A DNA stretch of 64,000 nt from Brachypodius melanocephalos (Eukaryota > Chordata > Aves > Passeriformes > Pycnonotidae): assembly GCA_013398615.1 (NCBI GenBank), contig VZSR01003807.1, positions 12,006,428 through 12,070,427 of the forward strand, written 5' to 3'. A program made the translations under genes and the position numbers. Positions 12,601 to 26,675 of the stretch are shown here, piece by piece (position 1 is the stretch's first letter; every line of letters begins with the position of its first letter). The notes under the pieces were generated by a model that was not told where the DNA came from, made no database searches, and was given only the letters and a program-made list of their open reading frames with translations.

Positions 12601-15600
12601 GCTGCATTTTAAGGTAATTTCTGTAAAGAGGGGTTGGTTTTTTCACTTTAACATTCCTTTCTTTATATTTAACTAAGGGTGCAGACTGAACTCTGAGACA
12701 AGAAAGAACATTGTGCAATACTCTGTGCTGTTATCTAAAGAATATTGTTTCTTATCTCTCTGGATTTGTACAGCACAGCATGGCTAAACTTTAGTGATGA
12801 GTGAGCAGTTATTTCAGGCAACAGGGGTGGAGGGCATCAAGAGGAATGCAGGGAAGGAGTACATTTAGATATCTGGAAAGATAATACATTAGAAAATTAT
12901 TCCTTGCTGTTAGATTGTTTGTTTGTGGGATCAGGAGAGTTCCCATAACTTTGAACACAAATGGAAAAAATGGTGTGTTGTTAGAGATGATTGCACTGGG
13001 AGAGAAATAAAGTGTTTGAAGTGCTTTCATTAGTCCTGTCCACGTGACTTTCTGGGAGCACCTCAGTGCAGTTCTCCAAGAGGTCCCTGAACCCTCCCAG
13101 GCAAATCTTCTCTACAGAGAGTCCCTGCCTGTGAGACCAGTGTCTTGCTTTGCCAGTGTGTCCAGCTGTTACTCCACCCTGTGAATCAGCTGTACATGCA
13201 CACCCTGTTTTGCTGTCATCTCTAAGGCCCTTTTGGTGTTTTCCTGCCTCACCATGTCAGACAGGTAAAGGGAAACCAGGCCAGTGGCCAGGACTCTCAG
13301 CTCTCCCATTCTGTGCTGCAGAGCAGCCATGCAGGACCAGGCAGGGGAACCACCCTGCAGGTCAGGACTGCCATGTAGACATGGAGACAGCTGAGCCCTT
13401 CTTGCAGGCTTTTGCAAACAGGGCTCAAAGACCACATTTCCTATGGGTGGCAGGCAAGAAGCCACTTGCATCCCTAGATCCAGAGCACTCGGACACTCTG
13501 AAGGGAGTCTGTCCTGGGTGCTTCAACACGCTGGGTCAGGAACAGGCCATGGTACCTGGCACGGCCCTTGTTGTGACAGCAGCCCCAGGGCTCACAGCAA
13601 TGACCCTGCACTGGAATGCTGCAAAAGGAGGCCACAGCTTGATGCTGTACTTCCTCCTCCCTCTACATCTGCCATGGCAGGCAGAACACAGCCAGGGAGA
13701 GCAACAAAGGACAACACACTTTCTCACAGGAAAATGCTGTACGTAACAGCGTAGCATGCCTCAGGGACAGTATGGTTCACCCAGGACTACAAGGTGTTCC
13801 CAGCTCTTGTGCTCCAAGTCTCACTGAGGAACAAACTGGGCCTGGCTTTGGAGATGATCCAAGGTATGACTATGAAGATTTCTAATGGATATATGTTTGT
13901 ACTAAATTACCCAAAGCAAAGTCCATGAGGCTAAAAAGCAAGCTCTGTAAGGCCAAACGGCACAGGCAGGAAAACCAGACAAATTTCTTGGATACAGAAA
14001 CTCTGCTTCATTTCTGATTGCTGCAACAACGTTTTTACCGTTCCAAGATAATTAAACATACTGAACAATTAGCTTATGAAGCACCAGCTCTGGAGTCACC
14101 CAGTCCTCGCGCTCAACTGATACCAGGTGAAGGGACACAACACCCTACCTCTGCACCCAGCAGCACCTCACCCTTCTCCTCCCACACTGAAAGTGCTTGA
14201 AGGTGAAAACAGAGCAATGGACCAATGAATCTGGCTCCAAAGGTGTCGCTGGCAAATGCTGACACATCTCACAAAGGAAACCATAGCACAGAAGGGGTTC
14301 ATAAGGTTACATATGACAGATTTTCCTCTCTCATCTTGACACTTCTCTTTTATTAAAAGAGACCAAAGAATTCATTGTGCCACCTGTAAAAGATAACCAG
14401 CTTATTAAATAAATGAACTGCTGAGCTGTGTTCTTCCCAGGAGCAAATCAAGTCTGTGTGAAATCCTAGTTACCTCTGAGGCAGCACATCAACTTTATTT
14501 TGAAGGCTCAAGTGCTACTCAGTTAGTACCCTCAGGTCCTGAGTTACCTGCTGAGAACAGGTGAGATTCGCCCAGTATTTTAAAGAAGGCATACTGATAT
14601 TTTCCAAAGTGTTTTGGTGAGTTGCTAGCCAACATGCTACAAGACTTGTTGTTTATCTTTTGTGTCATGCGTCAGAGGTAATTACTTCACAGGGTAGGTG
14701 TGTCATTGGGAAGCACTGAAAACTCCCTTTGTTTCAGGTTACCTGCATGCCTCAGTGTGGCAGGTGAACAGTAATCAACCTGATCCCCTTCTCTTCCAGC
14801 AAGGCCTCACAGAAGTTATTTGGTTTGGTAGCCTCTTTGTTTCTGAGTTACTGCCTTTAAGGCAGCTGGGTCTGATTAGATAAGGTGACTGTGTATCTGC
14901 AGCCGTGACATAAAATGGATTTAGTTTGCCCTCAGTGTTTAGCAGTGTGGTTGAAAACCAATTAAGGATATATGTAGCCATTTGTAAATTGTATATGAGC
15001 TGTTTGCTATGAAACACAAGTTTTTTTTTTCTCATGAATGAATATTTAATTGAGGTACAGTTCCAGGTAAGCCCTTGCAAATCATCAGAGTTAAAATTCA
15101 GGTCTGGTGAAAGTAGGCAGTTTTCTACTTTGTTTAGAAATGTCACCCTGCTTGTACCTCCCTTGTACTTGGTCTTACGTCTTCATCAGTGCCCGCCTGT
15201 TTTCAGCATTATGGTTATCACAGAGCAAACAGAGGATTTCCCAAGAGACAGGTGGATACTTGTACTTCAGACTCTCATTTAGTGTCTTACTCATGATACA
15301 CTGAGGTCAAAACTACTCTTCTTTATCTGCATGATAAATCTCCATTAGTATATTCTCTCCTTATTCAGCACTGAGAGCTCCCCGTGCAGCCTGCACTGCT
15401 GTTGGGAAGCTGTGGTCTGAGGGGAGAACAAAAAACTTCATTTCCTAATGGCACTTGGAAATGTCCATGTCTGCAGCAGACACAAGTGATGCAGAGGAAG
15501 AGAGATCGTGTATGGACCAGTAATAAACTGCATCCCCAGTATTACATATTTTCTTCTTCACTCACTATTTAGATGCAGTCTTTAGGGTTAACCAGTCTTA

Positions 15601-17744
15601 CACTACAAAATAAACCTGATCTCAAATGTTCAAAGGGGGATAGCCTTGTTGCATAGAGCACTTAAATCAGGCTAGGCAATATATGAGAAGATATCGGAAA
15701 GAGCTAGTCCTGAATGGCAAAATAGGCTAGAGTGATATTTGGCACTTCTAAACCTTACCTAGTAACCTCTGCATCAAGGAATTTTTTCTGTTTCTGTTAG
15801 AGAAAAATATGAGAAAATGGTCTGGCACCGAACTGCAGAGCAATGCCCAGCTTATATTACTGACTTAGCCAAGGCAAGAACCATGCTAGATGTTTTCTTT
15901 TGGCCGAGTATTTAACTGTGAATTGCCTTATAGATAATGCAGCTTCTGAAATTGAATGAGAAATGCAAGTACCAGTCAATGCAAACAACTTTAAAAGTTT
16001 ACACTGAAAGAGCACTTGGCTCTGAGAGAACTGATCAGGAGGTAGAATCACTGCCATTCAGTCTTGAGAATGGGGTTTAAGGCCTTTCTAATGTTGCACG
16101 CTGGATTTGAGAATCTCCAGGTGAAACTCAAGAGCTTAGTTTATGCTGAAAGTCAAACAATGTGACCTTAAAACTGATCCTAAAAGGTGTGAGTCAGTAT
16201 CATATCACAGGAAAAGAAAAGGTATCCCGTCTATTAATTGTACATTGAACTTTGCACCCTTAGCTCTGAAATTCTGAGTTTAGGCACCCTTAGTTAAATT
16301 GAAATAGCTTATTGCTTATGGTTTTGAACTCTTACAGCCTAATTCCCACAGTCAGAGCAATACAAATGTCAGCAATATATGTAATTATAAATCAACTTGG
16401 AGTAAAAAAAACAACTGTACATTGACTATGAACTATTTTCCCTCTGTCAACCACTGGGCATTTGTTTTGCCTCCACCTTCCTTACCACTCTCACCTGCTC
16501 TAAACACAAATCTCTGCTCTGTCTACAAAGCACATAAACATAGTTAATGTTATTTGACATGCAGTTTTTGTCAGCACCATCTTAACACATCTCTACTTTG
16601 AGGTTAAAAAGCAAAAACAACCAAATAAAAAAGCCACTAAAAGAGCTGGTCCCATAGAAAGTGTTCAGATGTGCAGGGGGTATTTGCAGTATATGGCACT
16701 CAGCTCTGCTTTTAATCAGATTTCAAATAGAAAGCACAAAGGAAGATATCAAGGTGAAATAGAGATTACTTAACCAGGGGAACTCCCTTCCTCTTTCCTT
16801 TCTTATCATAAGCATTAAGATCATAATTTCATTTTAAGACGTAAAAGCTGCGTTGGCCCTAGTTTCCATTTGCTTTGAGCCTTGGACAAACATGGCTGGA
16901 TTTACACACGTGGTATAATCTCTACAAATTCAGTATGTCATGAACTTCATTCGTCATTTCACACATTTTTAAACAATGGTTTGTGACATGATTGTTCTCA
17001 TTCAGTAGATTCAGAAAACTCTCAGGCTTTTTCTATTTGTTTATTTGTTGGTAAATCAATAATTCATTGTGGATTTCAGTTACAATGATGATTACCATAG
17101 ACTTTACTTCCCTGGTCACATTCATGTTTAAACCTGCCTTTACTTTGAGTAATATTTTATCTGTATTTTACTTACCACTAAGTCTTGCCTTCCCCATCCA
17201 TTGTAAATAATTTCTCAGTCTCAGTGCACACAAAATGTAACTGCAAAATTATATTCAATTTCAGTTGAAAAAAAAGATTTTATTGCACACTTTGCATCAT
17301 TCCCTGTGAAAGTTTCCTGTGGAAGAAGAATGTGTTACTAGAGAGGTTACTAAGGCAGCTTTCATGGGAGCTGAAAGCAAACTGTGTTTGGGATTTCTCA
17401 AAACTTATTGAGAAGAAACATAATATTCCTTTAAGCTTTTCTCTCCTTTTATAATGAGTAAGAACAAACCAGATAAAAGCTTGAAGTCTTGTCTGATTAT
17501 TTTTCTTTCTTTACAACATTTAAAAATAATCCTTCATAAACATCATCATATATACTTTTCTTCATAATCTACCATGTCCTCATAGGGCTCCATGATGGTC
17601 AACCAGAGTCAAATAATCCCAAGGACTACTTGGGGGTGCTGCTGGAAGACAAAATTATTGCAAAGGTAAGGATCTCCCAGCATGTAACCATTGGATCATT
17701 GAATGAGGTTTATTTCCAGGCCTGAATGCGCCTAACTTCTTGTT
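6700..17744. other. Intergenic or far 5' DNA, no gene recognised
   Basis: More than 11 kb with no exon I can assign. It includes an (ATTT)n run at about 10251-10272. A locally GC-richer block at about 13.04-13.76 kb is open in several frames, the longest being 198 codons at 13150-13746. That ORF has low-complexity composition, matches no family I know and has overlapping open frames on both strands, so I leave it uncalled. RSPH3 and TAGAP, which lie upstream of EZR in mammals, were looked for by their motifs and not seen. Confidence 0.5.
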
Positions 17745-17893
17745 GGTACCGCAAAAAAACCCCCCCAACTTATGCTTACTGAAAAAAAAACCCCAAAACA
17801 AAAAGCAAAACAACAAACAACTGAACTTGGCAACAGTAGCTTTTCATGTAGGAACAACAAACAACTGAACTTGGCAGCAGCTACTCGTAGGAA
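17745..17893. repeat. A/C-rich tract plus tandem duplication
   Basis: An A/C-rich low-complexity start (17748-17810) runs into two head-to-tail copies of a unit of about 44 bases. The copies occupy 17811-17854 and 17855-17893 and both begin CAACAAACAACTGAACTTGG. The second copy has lost about five bases. The high identity of the first 20 bases suggests a recent local duplication. Confidence 0.85.
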
Positions 17894-20800
17894 CAAGCAA
17901 AAATGAGGCACAAGCCTTGCACTCTTTTGCGCCATTTATCCCCTTATAAGAAACCCAGAGAATGTTTCAAGAGCCTTTGCCAATAGATGCTGGTCCACTG
18001 TGACCTCAATCTGTCAGGTTTTCAGTAAGCTCAGTGTGGGTAGTGGGGAAGTATCTCTCTGTGCAGACAGCTCACCAGGTCCTTGGTCACTCTTCCTGAA
18101 GGCTGACATTTCAGGAATTATAATGCCAAAATTTCAGAACGTGCAATGGGTAATAAGCTGCTTATTCAGTTATGCACAATGAAAAAGAAACTATTGTCAG
18201 TAATACCATATGGTTCTTTTTCCTTTTACAGCTATTCCAGTTGATAAAGAGAATCAAAGACTCTTGACTGTCCTACATGACAGCAAATCTTCTTAAATCT
18301 ATACTACGTATCTCAGAACATGGCATCCTTTCCATTAACTACTCTATTGAATGTCATTTATTTTAGCTGCTGTACTAAATGCATAGTCTGTGAGTTGTCA
18401 AGAGGACAGGGTTAGATACTATAGGTTTTTGTTAGTAAAAAATCTGCAAACAGACCAGCAGAGGTGCTGCAAAACTCTTCCAGCTATGCCTTGCCTAACC
18501 TGGTTGAAGCTCTTCTATTCAGAGAAACAGGGAGTTTAGGTCTGTCTGTTCTTGAGACTATTGATTCTGCATAAGCAACCAAAAATTATGGATTTAGGGC
18601 ACAAGATTCCATGTTTCCCAGTTCCAAGATGATCTGGAAGTTTTATGTTGACTAAAAATTGCCTGGCATGAAGCCTGTTAAGCAAAAGCCACTTTATAGT
18701 GATAGGACTTGCTTGAGCAAATATAAGCAAATACTTGGAATACATAAATACTTGATCCACATCAAGTTTAAATGTTATTACAGCTTAAAGTAACATGAAA
18801 ATCAAATGGGTCTTCTCTGTAAAACAGGGAAGGCAGGCTTGATGAGGATGACACAGTTTGGTTAGGGGTCAGTAAGTCACAGGAACTGTTACAGGGAAGA
18901 AGACAGAAACTGGGTTCTGCTACTGACCTGCTGAGCAATCGGGATTCTTTCATCATCTCCTCTGCCTTATTAATTCCTGTAAATGGTTGGTAATGCTATC
19001 CTCTTAACAAAGCAGGTTAAGAGCAAGTGCTGGATCAGAGCAGATCTTAATCCTGTGACTTAAAGGCTTCATTTTGATTTGGATCTTATGCTTAATTGTG
19101 AGGTCGTACTGAAGATGATGTGGTTAGGATGGCCATAAAGGCACTCTCTTGCTTAGCTAATGCCTAAATCTAGAAGTAACCAAGTTCCATAGAGTTTTCA
19201 TGGGGAGTTTTCCCCAGATTGTATATTTTTACCTGTTTTTTCTATATTTATACTTCTGCCCCAGGATGTCTTGGCATGGGTTGATTGTTTTGTGCCCATT
19301 TCATGCCTTCTCCAATATTCCCTCACACACACTCCAAAGAGGATCCAGTCTCTAAGCATTCTTAGACAATGCTTATTGCTATTATACACAATGTCCATAC
19401 TCTCAAAATTCAATATACTGATTTTTCAGGGCACTCTCAGGAAATCCAGAGAACTGAGGCTTTTACCCCTACTCTGGAGCAGAGGGGAACTGGTTTTTTT
19501 CTGGAAAGTACAAGAAGGCTTCTGTGTAGAAGGGAAGAAGGGGGCTTGCATTATATACTTTCCCATCCTTCTAGGAGGGAGGTGGGGAAGGAAATAAAAA
19601 GGAAGGAGCTGAGTGACCCAGCTGTAGAATAGAGTTCCATACTGTCATAAAGACACCTACCTAGCCAAGTGTTCAATAAGGTACGGAGCTCTGCAGGTAA
19701 GGGGGTTTGAAAACACACCTAGCATGAGGCAAAACCCAGGAAGGAGGTGAAGGGTATCTAACACATACTCCATGCTGGCAACTGTTCTGGTTTCTTCCAC
19801 TGAAGACAATTCTCCCTGTGTAAGCTCAGTATGTTCACAGTGGCTGTTTTTGGGTGGAGTGGTATTGGGCAAGCTGGTAGTTATGGATGCCATTGAGGCG
19901 TCTACCTTTCCCCATGTATTGCAGGTGACTGTGGGAGAATGGCACAAGGTTGTGTGCTGTGGCAAACAGGAACCTAGAGATTGTATGTTGCCACATTTAA
20001 TTATTAGTCACCTAAATTCCTTTTGCCCCTAGGTTTGTATGGGTAGGAAGCAATGGTAAGTGCTAGAAAAAAACAAACAAAACAAAACAAAACAAACAAA
20101 CAAAACCAACAAAAACAGGGGTTTAAGCTTAGATATGTAACTAACATATGGAAACAAATACTCACCTGACTAAATATGATGTATTAAATGAGACATCTCT
20201 CTGACATGGAGTTGCTTCAACACGAAGCCCCAGGGTGATGGTCTCTGAGCCCATGGTGAGCTATGGACAGGAAAAGATTTTGGGAATGAAAATCTCCCAG
20301 AATGGAAATGGGCTTCTCATTAGATCCATACAATGCTTTGTTTCAAGGGGACAAAGACACACATGCTTGTTTTGACTTTTCTTTTTCCAATCACAGCCAA
20401 ATTCTGGATTTTAAGACTACGGCTTCAAAATGTCTCATCGCTATCCTTTTCCATCTCCCCCCCCCCAAAAAAAAAATCTAAGAATGTGAGAGCTGCAGAG
20501 CCTGGGTTCTTACAGCACTTCTTGGAACAGTTGTTCCTTGTGCTTGGCAGCCTACCCCAAACACTGTGATAATTTGGTCTGGTTCATTTCCAGTGTCATC
20601 CTACTGAATAAAGCATGAATCCCACCATAAACTTATTGCTTAACAGAAGAGCATAGCAAGTGTCGTCATGAATCGTATTTTTGTTAAATTCACCCAATCC
20701 AACTGAGTGTCAGCATATTTTGTTAAATTAACCTGACCCAAGTAAATCTCAGTGGGATTGCTTCAACTGAAAGTGGAGGTCATATCTGTTTCCCAAGAAT

Positions 20801-21774
20801 GTTTGATCCCATGGCCCTTTTCTTGGAAGCTGTTCAGCTTAGACTATTTCTTCTCACCTGCTGTTGCAAGCTGCCACCCCCATGGCTCTGTTTTGATGGT
20901 AAAGCCGCCTCTAATCTCTGAGGATCATGCAACAGGAAAGGAATATTACCATGAATTCTCTCAGCCTCCAGCTCGGCTCCCCTCCCCTTTCTTTCACAGA
21001 CCTAACACAGTAATGATTCTTTTATTTTAATGTGGCACAACCAAGTGCTGCTTGGTGGACTCTGCGGGGGAAGACACCATTTGGATCTCTGCCAAAGCAG
21101 GACCTGTATTGTTTGGGCTGTCCTTTTTGTCACCATCCGTTGATATTTCCCAGGCCCTCTCCTGCCCTATGTATTTTCCATGCAGAGGGTTGTTATTCTC
21201 CTTGTTTTGTGCCTCGCTGTTCCTGTCCTATGTCCTATGCCAAACAGACAGACAGTGGTTGAAGTGGGATGTTGCAGTCAGCGGCTTGGGTACAGGCTGC
21301 ACAATTTCCTCAATCTCTCAGCTCAACTACACGCCATTGCTGGCACAGAGGAAGAGCTGTGTCCAGCAGGCCGTTGCCCATGACTATGTAAATCAACATG
21401 CTCTTGTGACCAGCCAAGCAAGGAGATGAAGTGGGAGGCCAGCAGCTCCTGGCAGGCACTTTCCACAGAAGTGCATTACATTCGTGGGTGAGGAGGGAGA
21501 AGGAACAAGGGACAGACACAAACTTTGTTATCTGTGTATGCTTATCAATTGCTATGCTACTTGCATGAACTTTTTTGGGCTTTATGAAAAGTCAGAACCA
21601 ACTGAAGTATACTCTATAGTTTCTGAGCTTAGATGGATTTTCAAAGTTTTCTCTTTTGCTGACATTGCTGAAAATATGCATTACTACACAAAGCAAGCCT
21701 GTGTTTTGTTAAGTAATCATATTTTCCGACCTCGCAATGCAAGAAACACAGCAGTTATTACAGGCCACCCCTAA
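17894..21774. other. No gene seen; includes A/C-rich tract
   Basis: There is no recognisable exon. An (AAAC)n-like tract lies at about 20068-20116, and a C9/A10 homopolymer junction lies at about 20458-20476. Small open frames here are at the length expected by chance. Confidence 0.5.
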
Positions 21775-22350
21775 GGCATCACCCCTGTGCCGGGCGCTTT
21801 CCCCGTGCCATCCACCGGCTTGGGAAGCGCCGACCCCGGCGCGGCCCCGGCAGGTGCGGGCGTGGCGCGGCGGGCCGGGCCGGGCCGGGCCNNNNNNNNN
21901 NNNNNNNNNNNNNNNNNNNNNNNNNNNNNNNNNNNNNNNNNNNNNNNNNNNNNNNNNNNNNNNNNNNNNNNNNNNNNNNNNNNNNNNNNNNGGGACGGGA
22001 CGGGGCGTTTCGACTCGAGCGCCCTGGGAAGTTGTGCGCGGCGGCGGGAGGGAGCGGCAGACACCCCGCTCGGGAGCCACATCAGCGGCTGCTTGGAGCG
22101 GGAGGGAGCGCCAGGGCGGCTGCCTGCGGGCGCAGGGCCGCGGGCAGGACGGAGGCGCCTCGGGGGGGCTGCAGGATCTCCTCGCCGTCCTGCCCCGGGA
22201 AAGGGAGCACGGAGCCCCGGATCTCTGTGCTCCAGAGATGAGGCGGCGGATTGCTCCGTCTTGTGTAGCGCTTCCGTGCTAGACATGCACAGAGCTCCCG
22301 AGGAACTCTCGAAAGAAGAGCTTTCATCACGCTCCCGCTTAACGAGAAAC
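21775..22350 (+). promoter_or_regulatory. EZR: CpG island, probable EZR promoter and 5' exon
   Basis: A GC- and CpG-dense block interrupted by the assembly gap. It is the nearest CpG island upstream of the first visible ezrin coding exon, about 17 kb away, and no other plus-strand gene lies between. A donor-like CGGCAG|GTGCGGG is found just before the gap, at about 21851. Avian ezrin, like mammalian ezrin, should start with a short coding segment (Met-Pro-Lys-Pro) ending exactly at an exon border. No such segment followed by GT is visible here, so it may be inside the gap. Assignment to EZR is an inference from position and strand. Confidence 0.55.
21892..21991. other. Assembly gap (100 N)
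   Basis: Exactly 100 undetermined bases, the conventional size for a gap of unknown length, inside GC-rich DNA that short reads often fail to cover. The flanks are GGGCCGGGCC repeats and GGGACGGGACGGGG. Missing sequence may include the EZR first exon and start codon. Confidence 0.99.
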
Positions 22351-25300
22351 GATACAACTGCGCCGGCTGCCATTTAGTATGCTTGTGGCCTATGCATTTA
22401 TCTACAGGAAGCATGTATGCATCTGTAAACATAAGAAAACCCTTGTTCCCGCCTTGTTTTGCGATCTAAAAACTAAATGCTGGGGACTCTTAATAAAGTT
22501 CTCCACACTGGTCTTTACCAGTCATTATCGAAGACCTGTTTCCTTTTTTGGTTGGATTTTTTTTTTTCCCCCAATGGAACGGTCTTTTTTATCCCTCCTT
22601 CTATCTCTTGACACCACCACCAAGTCTTCATCGCCTCCCCCTCCGACCTGCTAGTGGGATTTTTTTTGTTTGTTTTGTTTTAAAGTCTGCTGCTACTGTG
22701 CCGCTTAGAGACGGTGATTCCCTTGGGGAGCCAACTGCCTGATGCAGAGCTCTGAGCAGTCGTTGGAGCAGACACACTTTTGAACTTTGAAGAGCATAAT
22801 CGGAACAGATTGTTGTTACTATCTATTTTCAATAGAGGCAATATTTCTTAAAAATGCAATGCAATGAAGGACTTACATGTGACTATTAGCTCACTTAAAT
22901 GAAATGTGAAATAAGAGCAAACAAGCTTATCTTTGTGGTAATAAGTAATTGATGTTTTACCACTATAACATTAAAGTTAGTTGAACTTTTTTTTTTAAGT
23001 ATTTATGTTAACTTACATTGTAGTTTCTGTAAACTTACAAAAAAGGAAACCAAAACAAAATTTAAAAAAAAAAATTAAGAAAAAAGACACAAACATGCCA
23101 AAACCAAAATGTGCTCAGTCCTAAGAACCAATAAATCTTCAGTCTCCAGGGCTGTATTTCATCAGTAGGAGGTGATATATTGCTGCATATAGTAATGTCT
23201 AACTGAGAGAGCTCTTCTGTAACTGGGGAAGCAAATATATGATTTATAAAGTATGTATATAAAAGATTGTGTGTGAATAATCTCTTTCTGCCTTGTTAGC
23301 TGTTTGCTAATTACAGAGTGCCTTCTTGAAATATCCTGGTTAGAATAATCTGAAATCCTGGTTTAGGACTAAGTCGCACTGGAAGCCGTGGATAGGTGTA
23401 CAAAAACTCTTTAATCTCTTAAAAAAATACAGCTGTGTTTATCCTTTCGCTTGGCAGGGTTATATTTGTATTCCCTCAGAGATGGTGATTTTTTGTTTCT
23501 TAGCTGACTAGCCAGTGAATAACAAAGGTGGATGGTGTAAACCACCGTCCACTGGGGAAGTACAGTAGTACTGTAAAGACTTCTGAGATGTGACCTACTG
23601 GCTGGGATTTATGGACAAGACTCCATGTAAATACTTTGTAAATTTGAGCCTTTTTCTTATTGAATCTGCTGCTCAGTGGGGCTAACTGCCACCTTATTGT
23701 AAATGGAAAAGAGGAATTTTGCAGAGGCTATTTTAGTAAAACACACTGCTCAGTCTGTCTGCTTTAGACTGAGACTGGATTTGGATCCTTCCCAACTCAG
23801 CTCATTTAATCTTAATACAGCTAAATAGGATTCGTGTCAGTTTGCATGGAGAGAGGATGTAAAGCTGTCACTGCAGAGGCAGAACTGTGCTCAGGACGAA
23901 TGTGACAACAGCCTTTGGCATGTGTGAGGAATGATAGCACAGCCTCTTGGGGTGCACAGGGAAGCAGTGTGTTTCTGCTGGGTATTTGGCGTGGATTCTA
24001 AATATTTATTACCTCTGCTTGTTTGCATGTGTCTTGTCTACATGGCATAAGTAAATACAGTGTTGCTTGGCAGACTTCATGCTGCTGTGTATGAAGTCTC
24101 ACACACTGGTCACCAGTTATTTACAAGTAAAGATTATGATGACAGAAAGCAAAATTTTGGCAACACCTTTCCCTCTGGCCCCTCCACCCACAACCCAATA
24201 AGCTAAACCTTTATATGAAACTATTGTTTTAACGAAAATTATAAGTGCATGCACAAAGCTTACAGATCGTCTTTGTAATTTATTATTTCACAGTAAATAA
24301 CTAGCAAATCCATTAACACTAGAACATTAGTGATTTTGTATTTTACTTGAGTACCAAAGTGAAGTGCTAGAAAGCCAACTTCCTGATTCTGTGGTAACAT
24401 TTGGTCGCAATTGCATCTGATGCATGCTTACCATGCTCAAAATAAATTGTGGTAGAAGTCCAGAAAATAATGCTGAAATAAGTATATTTGTTAATATAGA
24501 CACATTTTAATACTTAATTTAACACAGCCATTCTGCCATGCGTAATAGTTACAAAGTAACGAGATCTCTCCCAGGTAAGCTATAAATATATAACCTATAC
24601 TCAGTTCGTGAGGGTTTATGGCTGGGAGTTCATCAACAGTTCAGATGCATGATTTCTGTCTAGTCTGTACAGAGGTTCATTCAGCTTTACAGGTAGTGAA
24701 TTATTTTGTAAGGAAATGCAAAAGGTGTCATCTTGTCCAAATCTTGCTATGTTATTTGGAAATGAGTGAAATGCTAAATAAACTTACTTGCTCAGCCTTG
24801 CTTTGTTTCATTACTGCAGTGTCTGTGTGCTCTCTGCATTTTTCCTAGATTCATGGTACTAGTTTATTTCTGAAGGTGTTTTAGGTGGATTATATCTTCT
24901 TGCAAAACAAACCAATCTAATAAATTGTGGCTAGAACAGCATGGCTGCGGGCTAATGAACAGTGCTTACCGAAGGAGAAGGAAATGTGATCTCGGGTCTA
25001 TAGATGTGTTAATTTGATCTGATCTACCAGCATTCTTGGTTACTTTGTTGAAGGTGGATTTTATTGTTTGGTTGGTTTGGGTTGGGTTTTCTTCTGTTTC
25101 CTCTTGGGGTGAAAAAACAAAATGTAAAGCTTTACAAGAAATTAAGTCTGCTTTGCAATATAGCATTTGTTTGATGTAGTGTCACACAAGAACTTCTAAT
25201 ACTTGTGTGAATGTATATAAAACTGTGTAAAGAGAGGACAGCAGTAAATGCAGTCTAGCAGCTTTTGGTCCTAAAGAGAAAACACAAGTTAATAATATCC

Positions 25301-26635
25301 AGAGGCACCTTTTTTAATACTTTTATTAATGGCCTGTGGTTAGAAAGCTGAACATGGTAATGAAATCTGTTCGTGTCATGCTGTTGAGGGGGAAGTATTA
25401 TTGATGCAGAGGGCCAACATATAATGAGGATTGAAGGACTGGGGTAATAAGCTCCCTTTGCATGTATTTAACTTGGAGGAATGGGGAAAGAAGGTCCCTA
25501 ACTAAATAGAAGGAGATGGATTAATCAGTGGTAGTACAGCTGTCCTGTTGTGCATGTCATCTGTAATGTGTAGGGCCTCTCTAACTGAAAGCGTTAATAG
25601 AAGGTTCTAGTGAGAGCTTTCCTTTAATGTAGGTACTTACCTGTGCCCAGGACAGACAAATTCAAAGCAAAACCTAGAGAGTGTGTTTGGGATGACCAGA
25701 GACAAAATTCCACCTTAAGATAAGAGGGTGCTTAGCTATTTCAGCCTGGTAGAATTCAAGGAGTTATCTCTTCCTTCACCTGTTTAAAATGTAAGGAATT
25801 TAAATGCCAAAGAGGAGAAAGAATTGCTTTAAGCAGAATTTGTAGTTTCAGAGACTTTAAAGTTTTAGAACAGTTAAGCATGTATGGTGGAGGGGAGGGA
25901 GAGGGTTGTGAGTGGGTAGGATGTTTTTTTCCCCTTCCTTGCTGATCTTATTAGAAGACTATTCCAAGACCTAACATCCTGAAGATAAAATTTGACAGTA
26001 CACAATTTAATGCTGTGCCTATAGGAGTGGGGAACTGGACCTGATGTCTCAAAAGGGTTTTCCCAGCCTTGTGTTGCTAATAATGGGCTGGTGTATGCCA
26101 GGCATTAAGTGGTTAGACAAGTCCTCTGTACCTGTTTGATGTTGAATATACATGCATGCTGTCTTCAAGTTGTATTTTTCAGAACACAATTCTTTTGCCA
26201 AACCTTTATCTGTCTGTGAACAGACTATGGCATTAAAATTTAACACGTTTTGGTAAGCCAGCCAAAAAAATATGCAACTGTAGTGACAGGAATTTATTTC
26301 TAAATATAAACAACTAATATTAATAATTGTTCCGAGATGTTCTCAATTTATTCTTGACTATGTGACTTCTGACTACACGTAGTGGTTTTTATCTCAGAGC
26401 TCTTTACAGCAGATTCCTGTAACTGGACTGAGATGAAAATAGTTTTTCATATCTTTAAGTGTTCACAATCAATTAAAATACTCTTAGCTTATGGATGGCT
26501 ATAGATTTAGTGAAGAATAAAATATTATCCTTGTAAGCACCAGTTGCAATCTATCAGGTGATACAGTGTATGGTGTATTTGATACCAGGAGGTGTATACT
26601 CACTGTGGGGCAAAATGGAAACCCAAGGAAGGTTC

Positions 26636-26675
26636 CATTTGCCAAATGTAAGAACTTCCTTACATTTGCCAAATG
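26636..26675. repeat. Inverted repeat / hairpin
   Basis: The arms at 26636-26652 and 26659-26675 are 17 bases each, with one mismatch and a six-base loop. The core CATTTGCCAAATG is itself nearly palindromic, so the same word also appears as a direct repeat 27 bases apart. No transposon ends were recognised around it. Confidence 0.8.

Noticed and set aside
13150..13746. 198-codon plus-strand ORF, the longest outside the CpG islands
   Set aside because: It matches no known family, open frames overlap it on both strands, the local GC excess explains the lack of stops, and no splice context was found.
21709..22377. Long ORFs on both strands crossing the N gap
   Set aside because: They include undetermined codons and exist only because N codons are not stops; GC-rich composition explains the rest.
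23097..23108. ATG-CCA-AAA-CCA, which would encode the ezrin start tetrapeptide
   Set aside because: The next bases are AAATGTG, not a GT donor, it lies in A-rich low-complexity DNA, and no CpG island or leader is attached. It is most likely chance.
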